8,863 bases of DNA from an uncultured Aquificaceae bacterium (GTDB taxonomy: Bacteria; Aquificota; Aquificia; Aquificales; Aquificaceae), in assembly GCA_938002625.1 (NCBI GenBank), contig CALLAD010000100.1:1-8863 (forward strand). Reading direction: 5' to 3'. Of this stretch, positions 1 to 6,769 are shown piece after piece. The notes beneath the pieces were generated by a model, which saw only the letters and a program-made list of their open reading frames with translations, was not told the origin of the DNA and did not search any database. Within the stretch, counting starts at the first letter, position 1. Every line of letters begins with the position of its first letter. The translations under genes and the position numbers were made by a program.

Positions 1-208
1 GTTTTTTCTGATAAAAAACCTTCATATGTCTGCAAGAAACACAAACACCACATGGTGGATAGACCCTTTCATGACATAAAAGGGACATGGCGAATTCAAA
101 GCCTAAATCCTTCTTACCTATACCTTCCTTCCCATAGAGAATTACAGAAGAAGGCACCTTATTTTGATAAAACATTCTGCTTAAAAATTTTTTAACCCTA
201 TCCCTCAT
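1..208 (-). CDS. holB: DNA polymerase III delta-prime subunit, N-terminal part (cut by window edge)
   Basis: Only the first 69 codons are in the window; the frame is open to the edge. Delta-prime is part of the clamp loader that places the sliding clamp on primed DNA. Visible here are a P-loop, GKEGIGKK at residues 26-33, and a zinc-finger-type set of cysteines C45, C53, C56 and C59 (pattern C-x7-C-x2-C-x2-C, with PCGVC at 52-56), which is the usual order in delta-prime and DnaX AAA+ modules. DnaX is unlikely because its usual N-terminal segment before the P-loop (a KYRP-type motif) is absent; the opening, with a VPSSVILYG strand straight after a short helix, is delta-prime-like. The position after the P-loop lysine is Lys, not Thr/Ser, so ATP hydrolysis may be impaired, as is common for delta-prime. 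The ATG shares one base with the accC stop (TGATG), implying coupled translation. A GAGG lies about 13 bases upstream, too far for a good ribosome site. Confidence 0.82.
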   Translation of the reverse strand, partial: MRDRVKKFLSRMFYQNKVPSSVILYGKEGIGKKDLGFEFAMSLLCHERVYPPCGVCVSCRHMKVFYQKK

Positions 209-1539
209 CAGAGTAAAAGTTCCTCTATAAATCTAATATGATGCTTCCCTTGTTGAAATTCTCTGGTAGAAAGCACACGTTTATGGAATTCCAAGTTTGT
301 TTTTAATGATGCACCCTCTATGCGAAATTCCTCCAAGGCTCTCAAGCATCGGTTTATAGCCTCTTCCCTTGTTTTCCCCCAGCATATTAACTTGGCAAGC
401 AAAGAGTCATAAAAGGGCGGGACTGTATAACCACAGTATATGTGGGTATCTACTCTAACTCCAAAACCACCAGGAAGGTACAATTCCTCTATTTTCCCCG
501 GAGAGGGCAAAAAGGTATTAGGATCCTCTGCGTTTATCCTACACTCTATGGCATAGCCCTTTCTTTCTATTTCACCAAGGTTTAACCTTTCTCCCCTTGC
601 TATCCTTATCTGCCACTCTACCAAATCTATTCCGTAAACCATTTCTGTAACAGGATGCTCTACCTGTATGCGACCATTCATTTCCATAAAGTAAAAGTTA
701 CCCTCCGAATCCATAAGAAACTCTACCGTACCAGCTCCCTCGTAGTTTATCTCCTTACAAAAGTCCCTTACAAGAGCTTCTATTTCTTTTCTCTTTTCCT
801 CTGTCAAAGCAGAGCTTGGAGCTTCTTCTATAAGCTTTTGATGCCTCCTTTGAATAGAACACTCCCTTTCACCAAGGGTTATAACGTTGCCATACTTGTC
901 GGCAAGCACTTGAATTTCTATATGCTTTGGATTTATAAGGTACTTTTCTATGTAAAGCCTTCCATCGCCAAAGGCAGCTTGGGCTTCTTGTGTAGCCAAA
1001 GGAAATTTTTCCCTAAGCTCTTTGTCATTGTTAACTATCCTTATTCCTCTACCACCACCACCAGCAGCAGCTTTTATAACCACTGGATACCCTATTTTAC
1101 TTGCTACTTCTAAGGCTTTTTGAAAATCCACAGGGCCATCGCTACCAGGTACAAGGGGAATTCCCACTTTTTTAGCTACTTCCTTTGCCTTTACCTTATC
1201 TCCTATCAATTCAAGAGTTTCTGGGCTTGGCCCTACAAAAATCTTTCCGCTTGCCCTTACTATCTCTGCAAACTTGGGATTTTCCGATAGAAATCCATAT
1301 CCAGGATGCACAGCCTCAGCTTCGGACACTTCAATAGCAGACATTATTCTTGGAATATCAAGATAACTCTTAGAAGCTTCTGGAGGTCCTATGCATACAC
1401 TCTTATCCGCGAGTTTTACATGCATACTATCTCTGTCGGCTTCCGAGTATATGGCTATGCTCTTTATACCCAGTTCTTTACAAACTCTTATAACTCTTAC
1501 CGCTATTTCTCCCCTATTGGCTATTAAAAGGCTTTGCAT
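208..1539 (-). CDS. accC: Biotin carboxylase subunit of acetyl-CoA carboxylase
   Basis: This 443-residue protein would carboxylate the biotin on its carrier protein using ATP and bicarbonate, the first half-reaction of malonyl-CoA synthesis for fatty acids. The N-terminus (LLIANRGEIAVR, residues 4-15) is the family hallmark and fixes the ATG. The ATP-grasp region follows: K115, K156, the glycine-rich loop AGGGGRGIR at 159-167, H206, and the RRHQKLIEEAP segment at 231-241. Metal and substrate residues are E273, E286, N288, R290 and E294, with CRINAEDP at 333-340 and the C-terminal TVPPFYDSLLAKL at 372-384. Length matches AccC (about 450), and the NTFLPSPGK segment (341-349) is AccC-like. A pyruvate or 2-oxoglutarate carboxylase small subunit, both known in Aquificota, is the main alternative and is usually longer. 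One oddity is Gly289 where Thr (or Pro/Ala) is usual in EMN-x-RIQVEH. accB is not in the window. The gene is first in a pair with holB. No Shine-Dalgarno sequence is visible. Confidence 0.9.
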   Translation of the reverse strand: MQSLLIANRGEIAVRVIRVCKELGIKSIAIYSEADRDSMHVKLADKSVCIGPPEASKSYLDIPRIMSAIEVSEAEAVHPGYGFLSENPKFAEIVRASGKIFVGPSPETLELIGDKVKAKEVAKKVGIPLVPGSDGPVDFQKALEVASKIGYPVVIKAAAGGGGRGIRIVNNDKELREKFPLATQEAQAAFGDGRLYIEKYLINPKHIEIQVLADKYGNVITLGERECSIQRRHQKLIEEAPSSALTEEKRKEIEALVRDFCKEINYEGAGTVEFLMDSEGNFYFMEMNGRIQVEHPVTEMVYGIDLVEWQIRIARGERLNLGEIERKGYAIECRINAEDPNTFLPSPGKIEELYLPGGFGVRVDTHIYCGYTVPPFYDSLLAKLICWGKTREEAINRCLRALEEFRIEGASLKTNLEFHKRVLSTREFQQGKHHIRFIEELLL

Positions 1540-1577
1540 TGAGAATATTTTACACGTAAAGGCTTTACAATTTATAC
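1540..1577. promoter_or_regulatory. 38-bp divergent gap between accC and ubiX
   Basis: This is the only space between two divergent start codons, so start signals for both directions must overlap here or lie inside the genes. Toward accC, TATAAA (minus strand, 1576-1571) is a fair -10 element that would leave a leader of roughly 25 bases; no good -35 stands 17 bases upstream. Toward ubiX, TTTACA (1549-1554) and TTATAC (1572-1577) sit 17 bases apart like -35/-10 boxes, but transcription would then start inside the annotated ubiX start region, so that pair only works if translation begins at the second ATG (1590). No ribosome-binding sequence is well placed for either gene. Promoter boxes are inference; the gap length and the palindrome are directly seen. 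Confidence 0.45.
1549..1568. repeat. Alternating TTTAC/GTAAA boxes with a perfect 13-bp palindrome
   Basis: Three five-base boxes alternate in orientation: TTTAC at 1549-1553, GTAAA at 1556-1560 and TTTAC at 1564-1568. The right pair forms GTAAAG-G-CTTTAC (1556-1568), a perfect inverted repeat with six-base arms around one base. The left pair forms TTTAC-AC-GTAAA (1549-1560), five-base arms around two bases. The location in a divergent gap suits an operator for a dimeric regulator. The short arms and AT-richness mean chance is not excluded. Confidence 0.45.
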
Positions 1578-2153
1578 ATGGCTAAAAAAATGGTTTTGTG
1601 TATAACGGGAGCAAGCGGTGCCATATACGGCTATAGGCTTTTACAAGTTTTAGTATCCATGGATTTTCAAATGGACGTAGTGGTCTCTTCCTCTGGTTGG
1701 ATAGTACTAAAACATGAAATGGGTTTAACAAAAGAAAAATTGCTTAAAGAATTTCCTCAAGTTAATCTTATACCAGAAAAGGATATATCCAATTCCATAG
1801 CAAGCGGTTCAAGGCTTATTCAATATAATGGTGTGATCGTTTCTCCATGCTCTATGAGTACTCTTGCCCACGTGGCAAATGGGATAAATCAAAATCTCAT
1901 TCATAGAGTATGCGAAGTTGCCCTAAAGGAGAGAGTTCCATTAGTTATGGTGATAAGAGAAACTCCCTATTCTCTTGTACATATTGAGAATATGTTAAAG
2001 GTTGCCCACGCTGGTGCTATCATTTTACCAGCAAGCCCGGGCTTTTACAACAAACCAAAAAGCCTGCAAGATTTGGTAGATTTTGTAGTGGGAAAGGTTT
2101 TAGACGCTCTAAGAATAGAGCATAACCTTTATAAGAGGTGGAAGGAGGATTAG
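1578..2153 (+). CDS. ubiX: UbiX-type flavin prenyltransferase
   Basis: UbiX joins a dimethylallyl group to reduced FMN, making prenylated FMN, the cofactor of UbiD-family decarboxylases; it forms soluble dodecamers. The 191-residue length fits. Residues 9-18 (ITGASGAIYG) are the N-terminal FMN-binding loop. SGSRL at 76-80 and SPCSMSTL at 89-96 are the next conserved blocks, followed by R110, K117, R127-E128 and Y157, which match the order of the phosphate-binding and catalytic residues in characterised UbiX proteins, and a typical C-terminal LRIEHNLYKRW (178-188). No UbiD is in the window. In bacteria using the futalosine route to menaquinone, UbiX and UbiD homologues act late in quinone synthesis, so a quinone role is plausible but inferred. 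The gene opens the six-gene plus-strand run. The start is uncertain between ATG 1578 and ATG 1590 (Met5), since neither has a close Shine-Dalgarno sequence; 1578 gives the family's usual short lead before the first strand. Confidence 0.92.
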   Translation: MAKKMVLCITGASGAIYGYRLLQVLVSMDFQMDVVVSSSGWIVLKHEMGLTKEKLLKEFPQVNLIPEKDISNSIASGSRLIQYNGVIVSPCSMSTLAHVANGINQNLIHRVCEVALKERVPLVMVIRETPYSLVHIENMLKVAHAGAIILPASPGFYNKPKSLQDLVDFVVGKVLDALRIEHNLYKRWKED

Positions 2154-2174
2154 AACAGGTATAACTTATAAACT

Positions 2175-3074
2175 ATGACAGGAAAATATCCTTCCTACCT
2201 TAACTTGGAGGATAAGGATTGGAAAGATAGAATAGAAAAAGCGATGGAAATGCTAAAATCTTGCAAAGTATGCCCCCATGAATGTGAAGTTAATAGAATT
2301 AATGGAGAGCTTGGTTACTGTAGGACGGGAAGGTATGCAATAGTAGCGGATTATTTCCCTCATAGGGGAGAGGAAAAGCCCATAAGGGGAAAGAGAGGTT
2401 CTGGTACCGTTTTCTTTTCTTATTGCAATATGAGGTGCGTATACTGCCAAAACTACACCATAAGCCAGCTTGGAGAGGGAAAAGAGGTAAAACCTTCGGA
2501 GCTTGCCGAGATATTTTTAACCTTGCAAAGGTTGGGTTGTCATAACATAAACCTTGTAAGCCCTTCCCATGTGGTTCCTCAGATAATAGAAGCCTTGTAC
2601 ATTGCAGCTAAGAGTGGTTTAAAAATTCCAATAGTTTATAATACTTCTTCTTACGATAGCTTGGAAAGTTTAAGGCTTTTGGATGGCATAGTGGACATTT
2701 ACTTGGCAGACTTTAAATACTCCGACAGTGAAAAGGGTAGAAAATATTCTAAGGTAAAAGGTTATTTTGAAAGAGCCCTTGAAGCTATAAGGGAGATGCA
2801 TAGACAGGTTGGAGATTTACAAGTAGATGGAGAAGGAATAGCCATAAGGGGAGTACTTATAAGGCATCTTCTTCTTCCCAATGGACTTGCTGGAACAAAG
2901 GAGGTAATAGAAAAGCTAAAGGAGATTTCTCCACGTATTGCTATAAATATCATGGATCAATACACACCCTACTACAAAGCATACGATTACCCAGAACTTT
3001 CAAGGAGAATAAATTATAAAGAATATGAAGAGGCCTTAACTTTAGCAAAGGACCTTCAACTAATCTTGGACTAA
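2175..3074 (+). CDS. PflX-type radical SAM protein (COG1313-like), function unknown
   Basis: This 299-residue protein carries the radical SAM cluster motif C-x3-C-x2-C at C84, C88 and C91 within FFSYCNMRCVYCQN (80-93), which would bind the [4Fe-4S] centre that cleaves S-adenosylmethionine. Ahead of it is a second cysteine set, C30, C33, C37 and C49 (CKVCPHECEVNR, then GYC), which fits an auxiliary metal or Fe-S site. This layout, plus VYNTSSYDS at 154-162, DIYLADFKY at 174-182, RHLLLPN at 230-236 and MDQYTPYYKA at 260-269, places it in the family often labelled pyruvate formate-lyase activating enzyme-like or PflX. That label is by resemblance only: no pyruvate formate-lyase is present, and the substrate of the family is not established as far as I know. 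The gene starts 21 bases after ubiX. A stop (2169-2171) two codons upstream limits the start to ATG 2175. An AGGAGG at the end of ubiX is about 27 bases away, too far to serve as ribosome site. Confidence 0.85.
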   Translation: MTGKYPSYLNLEDKDWKDRIEKAMEMLKSCKVCPHECEVNRINGELGYCRTGRYAIVADYFPHRGEEKPIRGKRGSGTVFFSYCNMRCVYCQNYTISQLGEGKEVKPSELAEIFLTLQRLGCHNINLVSPSHVVPQIIEALYIAAKSGLKIPIVYNTSSYDSLESLRLLDGIVDIYLADFKYSDSEKGRKYSKVKGYFERALEAIREMHRQVGDLQVDGEGIAIRGVLIRHLLLPNGLAGTKEVIEKLKEISPRIAINIMDQYTPYYKAYDYPELSRRINYKEYEEALTLAKDLQLILD

Positions 3075-3075
3075 G

Positions 3076-4428
3076 ATGATAAAACAAAGAGAACCTATAG
3101 TTGCCATAGCTACACCCTTTGGAGAAAGTGCCATAGGGGCCATAAGGTTGTCTGGTTACGATGTTTTAGGGAAAATAAGGGATCTAATTATAACCAAAGG
3201 AGAAATAAAGCCAAGATATGCTCACTTTGTAAAGATAAGGGATGAAGATGGAGATATTTTAGATGAGGGAATACTTATATATTACCCTTCGCCTAAGAGT
3301 TACACGGGCGAGGACATGGTAGAAATTTTTCTTCATGGAAATCCTCTTATTCTAAAAAAAGCCCTTGAGCTATTTCTAACAAAGGGTATAAGGCTTGCCC
3401 AACCAGGAGAATTTACCAAAAGAGCCTTTCTAAACGGAAAAATGGACCTTCTACAAGCGGAAGCAGTAGCAGACCTTATAGGCTCAAGATCAGAAAGAGC
3501 TATAAAATCTGCTCAAAAACAGCTTCAGGGGGGGCTTTCATCCCTTATAAATTCCCTTAGGGAAAGGCTTCTTGAACTTCTCGCCTATGTAGAAGCAGAC
3601 ATTGAGTTTTCGGAGGAAGATATACCAACCTTAACAAAGGAACAAATAATAAACCTTTTAAAGAGTATAGACCAAGAAATAGAAAACCTCCTTAAAACCG
3701 TTAAAACTGGTGAATTTTTAAGAAGGGGAATAAACCTTGCTATTGTGGGAAAGCCTAACGTAGGAAAATCTTCCCTTTTTAATGCTTTGCTTGGCCAAGA
3801 AAGAGCAATAACAACACCAATACCAGGAACCACAAGGGACTTTCTTCAAGAGAGCCTTACATTAAAAGGAATACCCATAAATCTGATAGACACGGCTGGA
3901 ATAAGGGATACGGAAGACCCCATAGAAAAAATAGGAGTAGAGAGAAGTCTTCATAAGTTAAAAACGGCAGATATGGTTCTTTTTGTAGTTGATGGCAGCA
4001 AACCCTTAGAAAAAGAAGACATAGACATATACAGTATGGTCAAAGATTTGGATCATATGGTGGTTATAAACAAGGTGGATATAGGATTAAGGGATGAAGT
4101 CTTGAAAGAGTTTCCCAAAGCTCAAAGGGTAAGCGCCCTAAGGGGAGAAGGTATAGAAGAGCTAAAGGACGAGATTTTAAACAGGCTTGGAGTGTACCTT
4201 ACGGATAGTGCTCATATTTATATAACGGTCAGACATGAAAACCTCTTGAAAAAATCCAAAGAAGTGATAAAATCATTAATAAATAAACTGGAATTAGAGG
4301 AGCTATCCCCAGAAATAATAATGCTTGATCTAAGGGAAGCTATTACATATTTAGATGAAATAGTAGGGACAATAACTACAGAAGACATTCTTGGTGGTAT
4401 TTTCTCAAGGTTCTGCATAGGAAAATAA
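3076..4428 (+). CDS. mnmE: tRNA uridine-34 modification GTPase MnmE (TrmE)
   Basis: MnmE works with MnmG to add the aminomethyl or carboxymethylaminomethyl group to U34 of tRNAs reading two-fold degenerate codons. The 450-residue length is typical. The N-terminal tetrahydrofolate-binding domain (about 1-118) shows [20 protein letters not shown] at 8-27 and [15 protein letters not shown] at 111-125. The central helical domain is split by the G domain: G1 GKPNVGKS 225-232, the potassium-loop region [10 protein letters not shown] 246-255, G3 DTAG 272-275, G4 NKVD 332-335 and a G5-like SAL 353-355. The protein ends with CIGK (447-450), whose cysteine is required for modification in characterised MnmE. 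It begins one base after the preceding stop (TAAGATG), so it is surely cotranscribed, and lacks a clear Shine-Dalgarno sequence, suggesting reinitiation. mnmG is not in the window. A run of seven G at 3528-3534 encodes Gln-Gly-Gly. Confidence 0.97.
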   Translation: MIKQREPIVAIATPFGESAIGAIRLSGYDVLGKIRDLIITKGEIKPRYAHFVKIRDEDGDILDEGILIYYPSPKSYTGEDMVEIFLHGNPLILKKALELFLTKGIRLAQPGEFTKRAFLNGKMDLLQAEAVADLIGSRSERAIKSAQKQLQGGLSSLINSLRERLLELLAYVEADIEFSEEDIPTLTKEQIINLLKSIDQEIENLLKTVKTGEFLRRGINLAIVGKPNVGKSSLFNALLGQERAITTPIPGTTRDFLQESLTLKGIPINLIDTAGIRDTEDPIEKIGVERSLHKLKTADMVLFVVDGSKPLEKEDIDIYSMVKDLDHMVVINKVDIGLRDEVLKEFPKAQRVSALRGEGIEELKDEILNRLGVYLTDSAHIYITVRHENLLKKSKEVIKSLINKLELEELSPEIIMLDLREAITYLDEIVGTITTEDILGGIFSRFCIGK

Positions 4429-4429
4429 G

Positions 4430-4437
4430 AAGGAGGT
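4430..4437 (+). promoter_or_regulatory. Strong Shine-Dalgarno sequence of rho
   Basis: AAGGAGGT lies in the 14-bp mnmE-rho gap with five bases between it and the ATG at 4443. It is a near-complete anti-16S match and the only strong, well-placed ribosome site I find in the window, which settles the rho start and suggests rho is translated independently of mnmE. Confidence 0.85.
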
Positions 4438-4442
4438 ATTCT

Positions 4443-5729
4443 ATGGAACAGGTGCAAGAAAAAAAGATTTACACTCTTGAGGAGCTTAAAAAGCTATCCT
4501 TGCAGGAACTTCAAAGGATAGGTAAAGAACTTGAACTATCAAGGGTAACGGGATTAAGAAAAGAAGAGCTTATTGAGAAAATTTTAGCTACGCAGGCAAA
4601 AGAGGAAGGTCTTAATTTCATCAAGGGTGTTTTGGAAATATTGCCTGAGGGTTATGGTTTTATAAGAAGCTTGGAAAATAATTACATGCCAAGCCCAACG
4701 GATATATATGTGGCTCCATCTCAAATAAAAAAGTTTGGGCTTAGGACTGGAGACACTATAATAGGTTTTGCAAGACCACCACAGGAAAAAGAAAAGTACC
4801 AAGCTTTAATAAGAATAGAATCCGTAAACGATTTACCACCAGACCCAGAGGTGTTAAGATCAAGACCCCAATTTGAAAAGCTTACCCCATACCATCCCAC
4901 AGAACGCTTTAACTTGGAAACTTCACCCACAGAGCTATCCACAAGAGTAATAAGCCTTATAGCACCCATAGGCAAAGGTCAAAGGGGTATGATAGTGGCT
5001 CCGCCAAAGGCTGGAAAGACGGTAATACTTCAAAAAATAGCAAAAGCCTTAATTCAAAATCATCCAGAAGTATATTTAATAATCCTTCTCATAGACGAAA
5101 GACCTGAAGAAGTCACAGAAATGCGCCGAATAGTTGGCGATGGTGCAGAAGTTGTAGCTTCTACCTTTGATGAACCACCAGAAAGACATATGCAAGTGGC
5201 GGAGCTTGTCGTAGAGAAAGCCAAAAGGCTTGTAGAGTTAAAGCATGATGTTGTAATTCTCCTTGATTCCATGACAAGGTTTGGCAGGGCTTCCAACGCG
5301 GTAACACCCCCAACTGGAAGGGTGCTTACTGGTGGTATAGAGGCAACAGCATTACAAAGGCCCAAAAAATTCTTTGGTGCTGCAAGAAACATAGAAGAGG
5401 GAGGCTCACTTACCATAATAGCCACAGCCCTTATAGAAACTGGGTCTAAAATGGATGATGTTATATACGAGGAATTCAAGGGTACTGGAAATATGGAAAT
5501 ACACTTGGATAGGAGGTTAATGGAAAGAAGAATATTCCCGGCAATAAACATAGAAAAATCTGGTACAAGGAAAGAGGAGCTTCTTATGGAAGATTGGGAG
5601 CTTCAAAGGGTATGGGTCTTAAGGAAATTCTTAGCCACTATGGATCCTATAGAGGCTATGGAATTTCTACTTGATAAACTCAAAAAGTTTAAAACCAACA
5701 AAGAATTCTTAAAGGCGATGCACTCGTGA
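4443..5729 (+). CDS. rho: Transcription termination factor Rho
   Basis: Rho is a ring-shaped hexameric RNA helicase that ends transcription on untranslated RNA. All standard parts are present in 428 residues: a helical N-terminal domain (about 10-48, [18 protein letters not shown]), a cold-shock-like primary RNA-binding domain (about 57-130) with the GYGFIR motif at 70-75, then the ATPase domain. Walker A is PPKAGKT at 187-193, the catalytic glutamate is E219 in [12 protein letters not shown] (216-227), Walker B ends at D275 (VILLDS), and the R-loop and arginine-finger region runs through [17 protein letters not shown] (310-326) to [12 protein letters not shown] (347-358). The end SGTRKEELL (373-381) is typical. 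There is no large N-terminal insertion. In the Q-loop, the usual RAYN is RASN (282-285) and GG-V/I-D is GGIE (297-300). The stop overlaps the holA start by four bases (GTGA). No leader long enough for attenuation exists between mnmE and rho. Confidence 0.98.
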   Translation: MEQVQEKKIYTLEELKKLSLQELQRIGKELELSRVTGLRKEELIEKILATQAKEEGLNFIKGVLEILPEGYGFIRSLENNYMPSPTDIYVAPSQIKKFGLRTGDTIIGFARPPQEKEKYQALIRIESVNDLPPDPEVLRSRPQFEKLTPYHPTERFNLETSPTELSTRVISLIAPIGKGQRGMIVAPPKAGKTVILQKIAKALIQNHPEVYLIILLIDERPEEVTEMRRIVGDGAEVVASTFDEPPERHMQVAELVVEKAKRLVELKHDVVILLDSMTRFGRASNAVTPPTGRVLTGGIEATALQRPKKFFGAARNIEEGGSLTIIATALIETGSKMDDVIYEEFKGTGNMEIHLDRRLMERRIFPAINIEKSGTRKEELLMEDWELQRVWVLRKFLATMDPIEAMEFLLDKLKKFKTNKEFLKAMHS

Positions 5730-6769
5730 TAAACCTGATAGATTATAAAAAGAAGCTTTCAAAGGATAGTATAAAGAAGGTTAATCTAATTCATGGGGAT
5801 GAGGAGTATTTAGTAAAAACCCTGATTGATAAACTAAGAGAAATTTATCCTCTTAGAGCTCTATGGGGTGATGACCTTTCATTGCAAGACTTTGAAAGAT
5901 ACATCTTGAGCAAGGGTATGTTTGGGAAAAGGGAAATACTGTTTGTGTACAGATCCATGGACCTTTTCAAAAGTGTCAAAGATTATAAAAGATTTTCCTC
6001 TTTTTTAGAAAGGGTTGAAGATAAGATTATCTTTTTTTATGTAGAAACTAAGCTAAGCGAGAAGGATCTTCAAAAGGAGCCTTTTGCCACCATATCAAAG
6101 TTGGGAGATATTATAGTTGCTAATAAGCTTGACAAAAAGAAAATTAGGGATTTAGTGTATAACAAGCTAAAAAAAAGCGGAATTGAAATAGAAGAAGCTG
6201 CCCTTGACTATCTTCTTTCTGTCACTTCTTACCAGCTTATGATACTCAAGGGTGAAACGGATAAGCTTATCCTATATGGAAAACCAAAGATAAGCCTTGA
6301 GGATGTGAAAAGAATAGTAATTTCCGATATGGAATTGTCCCTTTTTGATTTTATGGATGGACTTTTCCTAAAAGATTATGAAAAGGCAATAGAGTCCCTA
6401 CAGTCAGTTTTGAGAACGGGAACACATCCATTACAAATACTTGCTACACTTATTAGCTACACCCTTAAACTATATACGGCAAAGGAGCTAATAGAAAATG
6501 GCAAAAGTTTAGACGAAGCTTTGAACTGTGTAGATGTAAAGCATCCCTTTCAAAAGCTTAACTTTAAAAGGTACCTTGAAAAAAATTCTAAGGAAGAGCT
6601 TTATTACCTTATCAAGAGACTATACTTTCTTGATGTGGCCATAAAGGTATTTTATTCAGATCCCATGCTTTCCCTTAGGGATTTTGTGATAGAATATATG
6701 TTAAATGAGAAAAGCATACATTACACGTCAAACCCGAGAAACCAAGATTGGATTGAAATTGAACCTTGA
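5726..6769 (+). CDS. holA: DNA polymerase III delta subunit (clamp-loader wrench)
   Basis: Delta opens the sliding clamp ring within the clamp loader. The 347-residue sequence is divergent but fits the family: an opening strand plus helix [12 protein letters not shown] (19-30), a [10 protein letters not shown] strand (66-75), the acidic-aromatic [14 protein letters not shown] (101-114), a central [11 protein letters not shown] segment (174-184), and helical C-terminal domain segments [13 protein letters not shown] (205-217) and [12 protein letters not shown] (234-245) followed by [15 protein letters not shown] (312-326). As expected for delta, no P-loop is visible. The start is GTG at 5726, overlapping the rho stop (GTGA), with AAAGG ten bases upstream. 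The family usually ends near the last helix; here residues 327-347 are encoded by DNA that is also the beginning of hisB in another frame. An A8 run at 6169-6176 lies in-phase as CTA AAA AAA AGC. Confidence 0.88.
   Translation: MINLIDYKKKLSKDSIKKVNLIHGDEEYLVKTLIDKLREIYPLRALWGDDLSLQDFERYILSKGMFGKREILFVYRSMDLFKSVKDYKRFSSFLERVEDKIIFFYVETKLSEKDLQKEPFATISKLGDIIVANKLDKKKIRDLVYNKLKKSGIEIEEAALDYLLSVTSYQLMILKGETDKLILYGKPKISLEDVKRIVISDMELSLFDFMDGLFLKDYEKAIESLQSVLRTGTHPLQILATLISYTLKLYTAKELIENGKSLDEALNCVDVKHPFQKLNFKRYLEKNSKEELYYLIKRLYFLDVAIKVFYSDPMLSLRDFVIEYMLNEKSIHYTSNPRNQDWIEIEP
6169..6176 (+). other. A8 tract in holA, possible slippage site
   Basis: Eight A residues are read as CTA AAA AAA AGC, so the heptamer A-AAA-AAA is in the phase required for a -1 ribosomal slip and the tract is long enough to consider polymerase slippage. 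A -1 shift would reach TGA after Lys-Arg-Asn and a +1 shift would reach TAG after Ala-Glu-Leu-Lys. A weak inverted repeat (AAGAAG 6192-6197 with CTTCTT 6212-6217) follows 15 bases later. The tract and stops are seen; function is speculation. Confidence 0.3.

Noticed and set aside
655..1113. 152-codon open frame on the plus strand opposite accC
   Set aside because: It is antisense to a clear biotin carboxylase, is rich in Phe/Tyr/Leu as expected from a reverse-complement reading, and shows no domain or ribosome site.
1306..1585. Plus-strand open frames across the accC start and the divergent gap
   Set aside because: They mirror the conserved AccC N-terminus and have no start signal or recognisable content.
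2143..2148. AGGAGG-like sequence at the end of ubiX as ribosome site for the radical SAM gene
   Set aside because: It is about 27 bases from the ATG and an in-frame stop (2169-2171) prevents an earlier start.
5060..5551. 163-codon open frame on the minus strand opposite rho
   Set aside because: It is Ser/Ile-rich low-information sequence, antisense to the most conserved part of Rho; a shadow frame.
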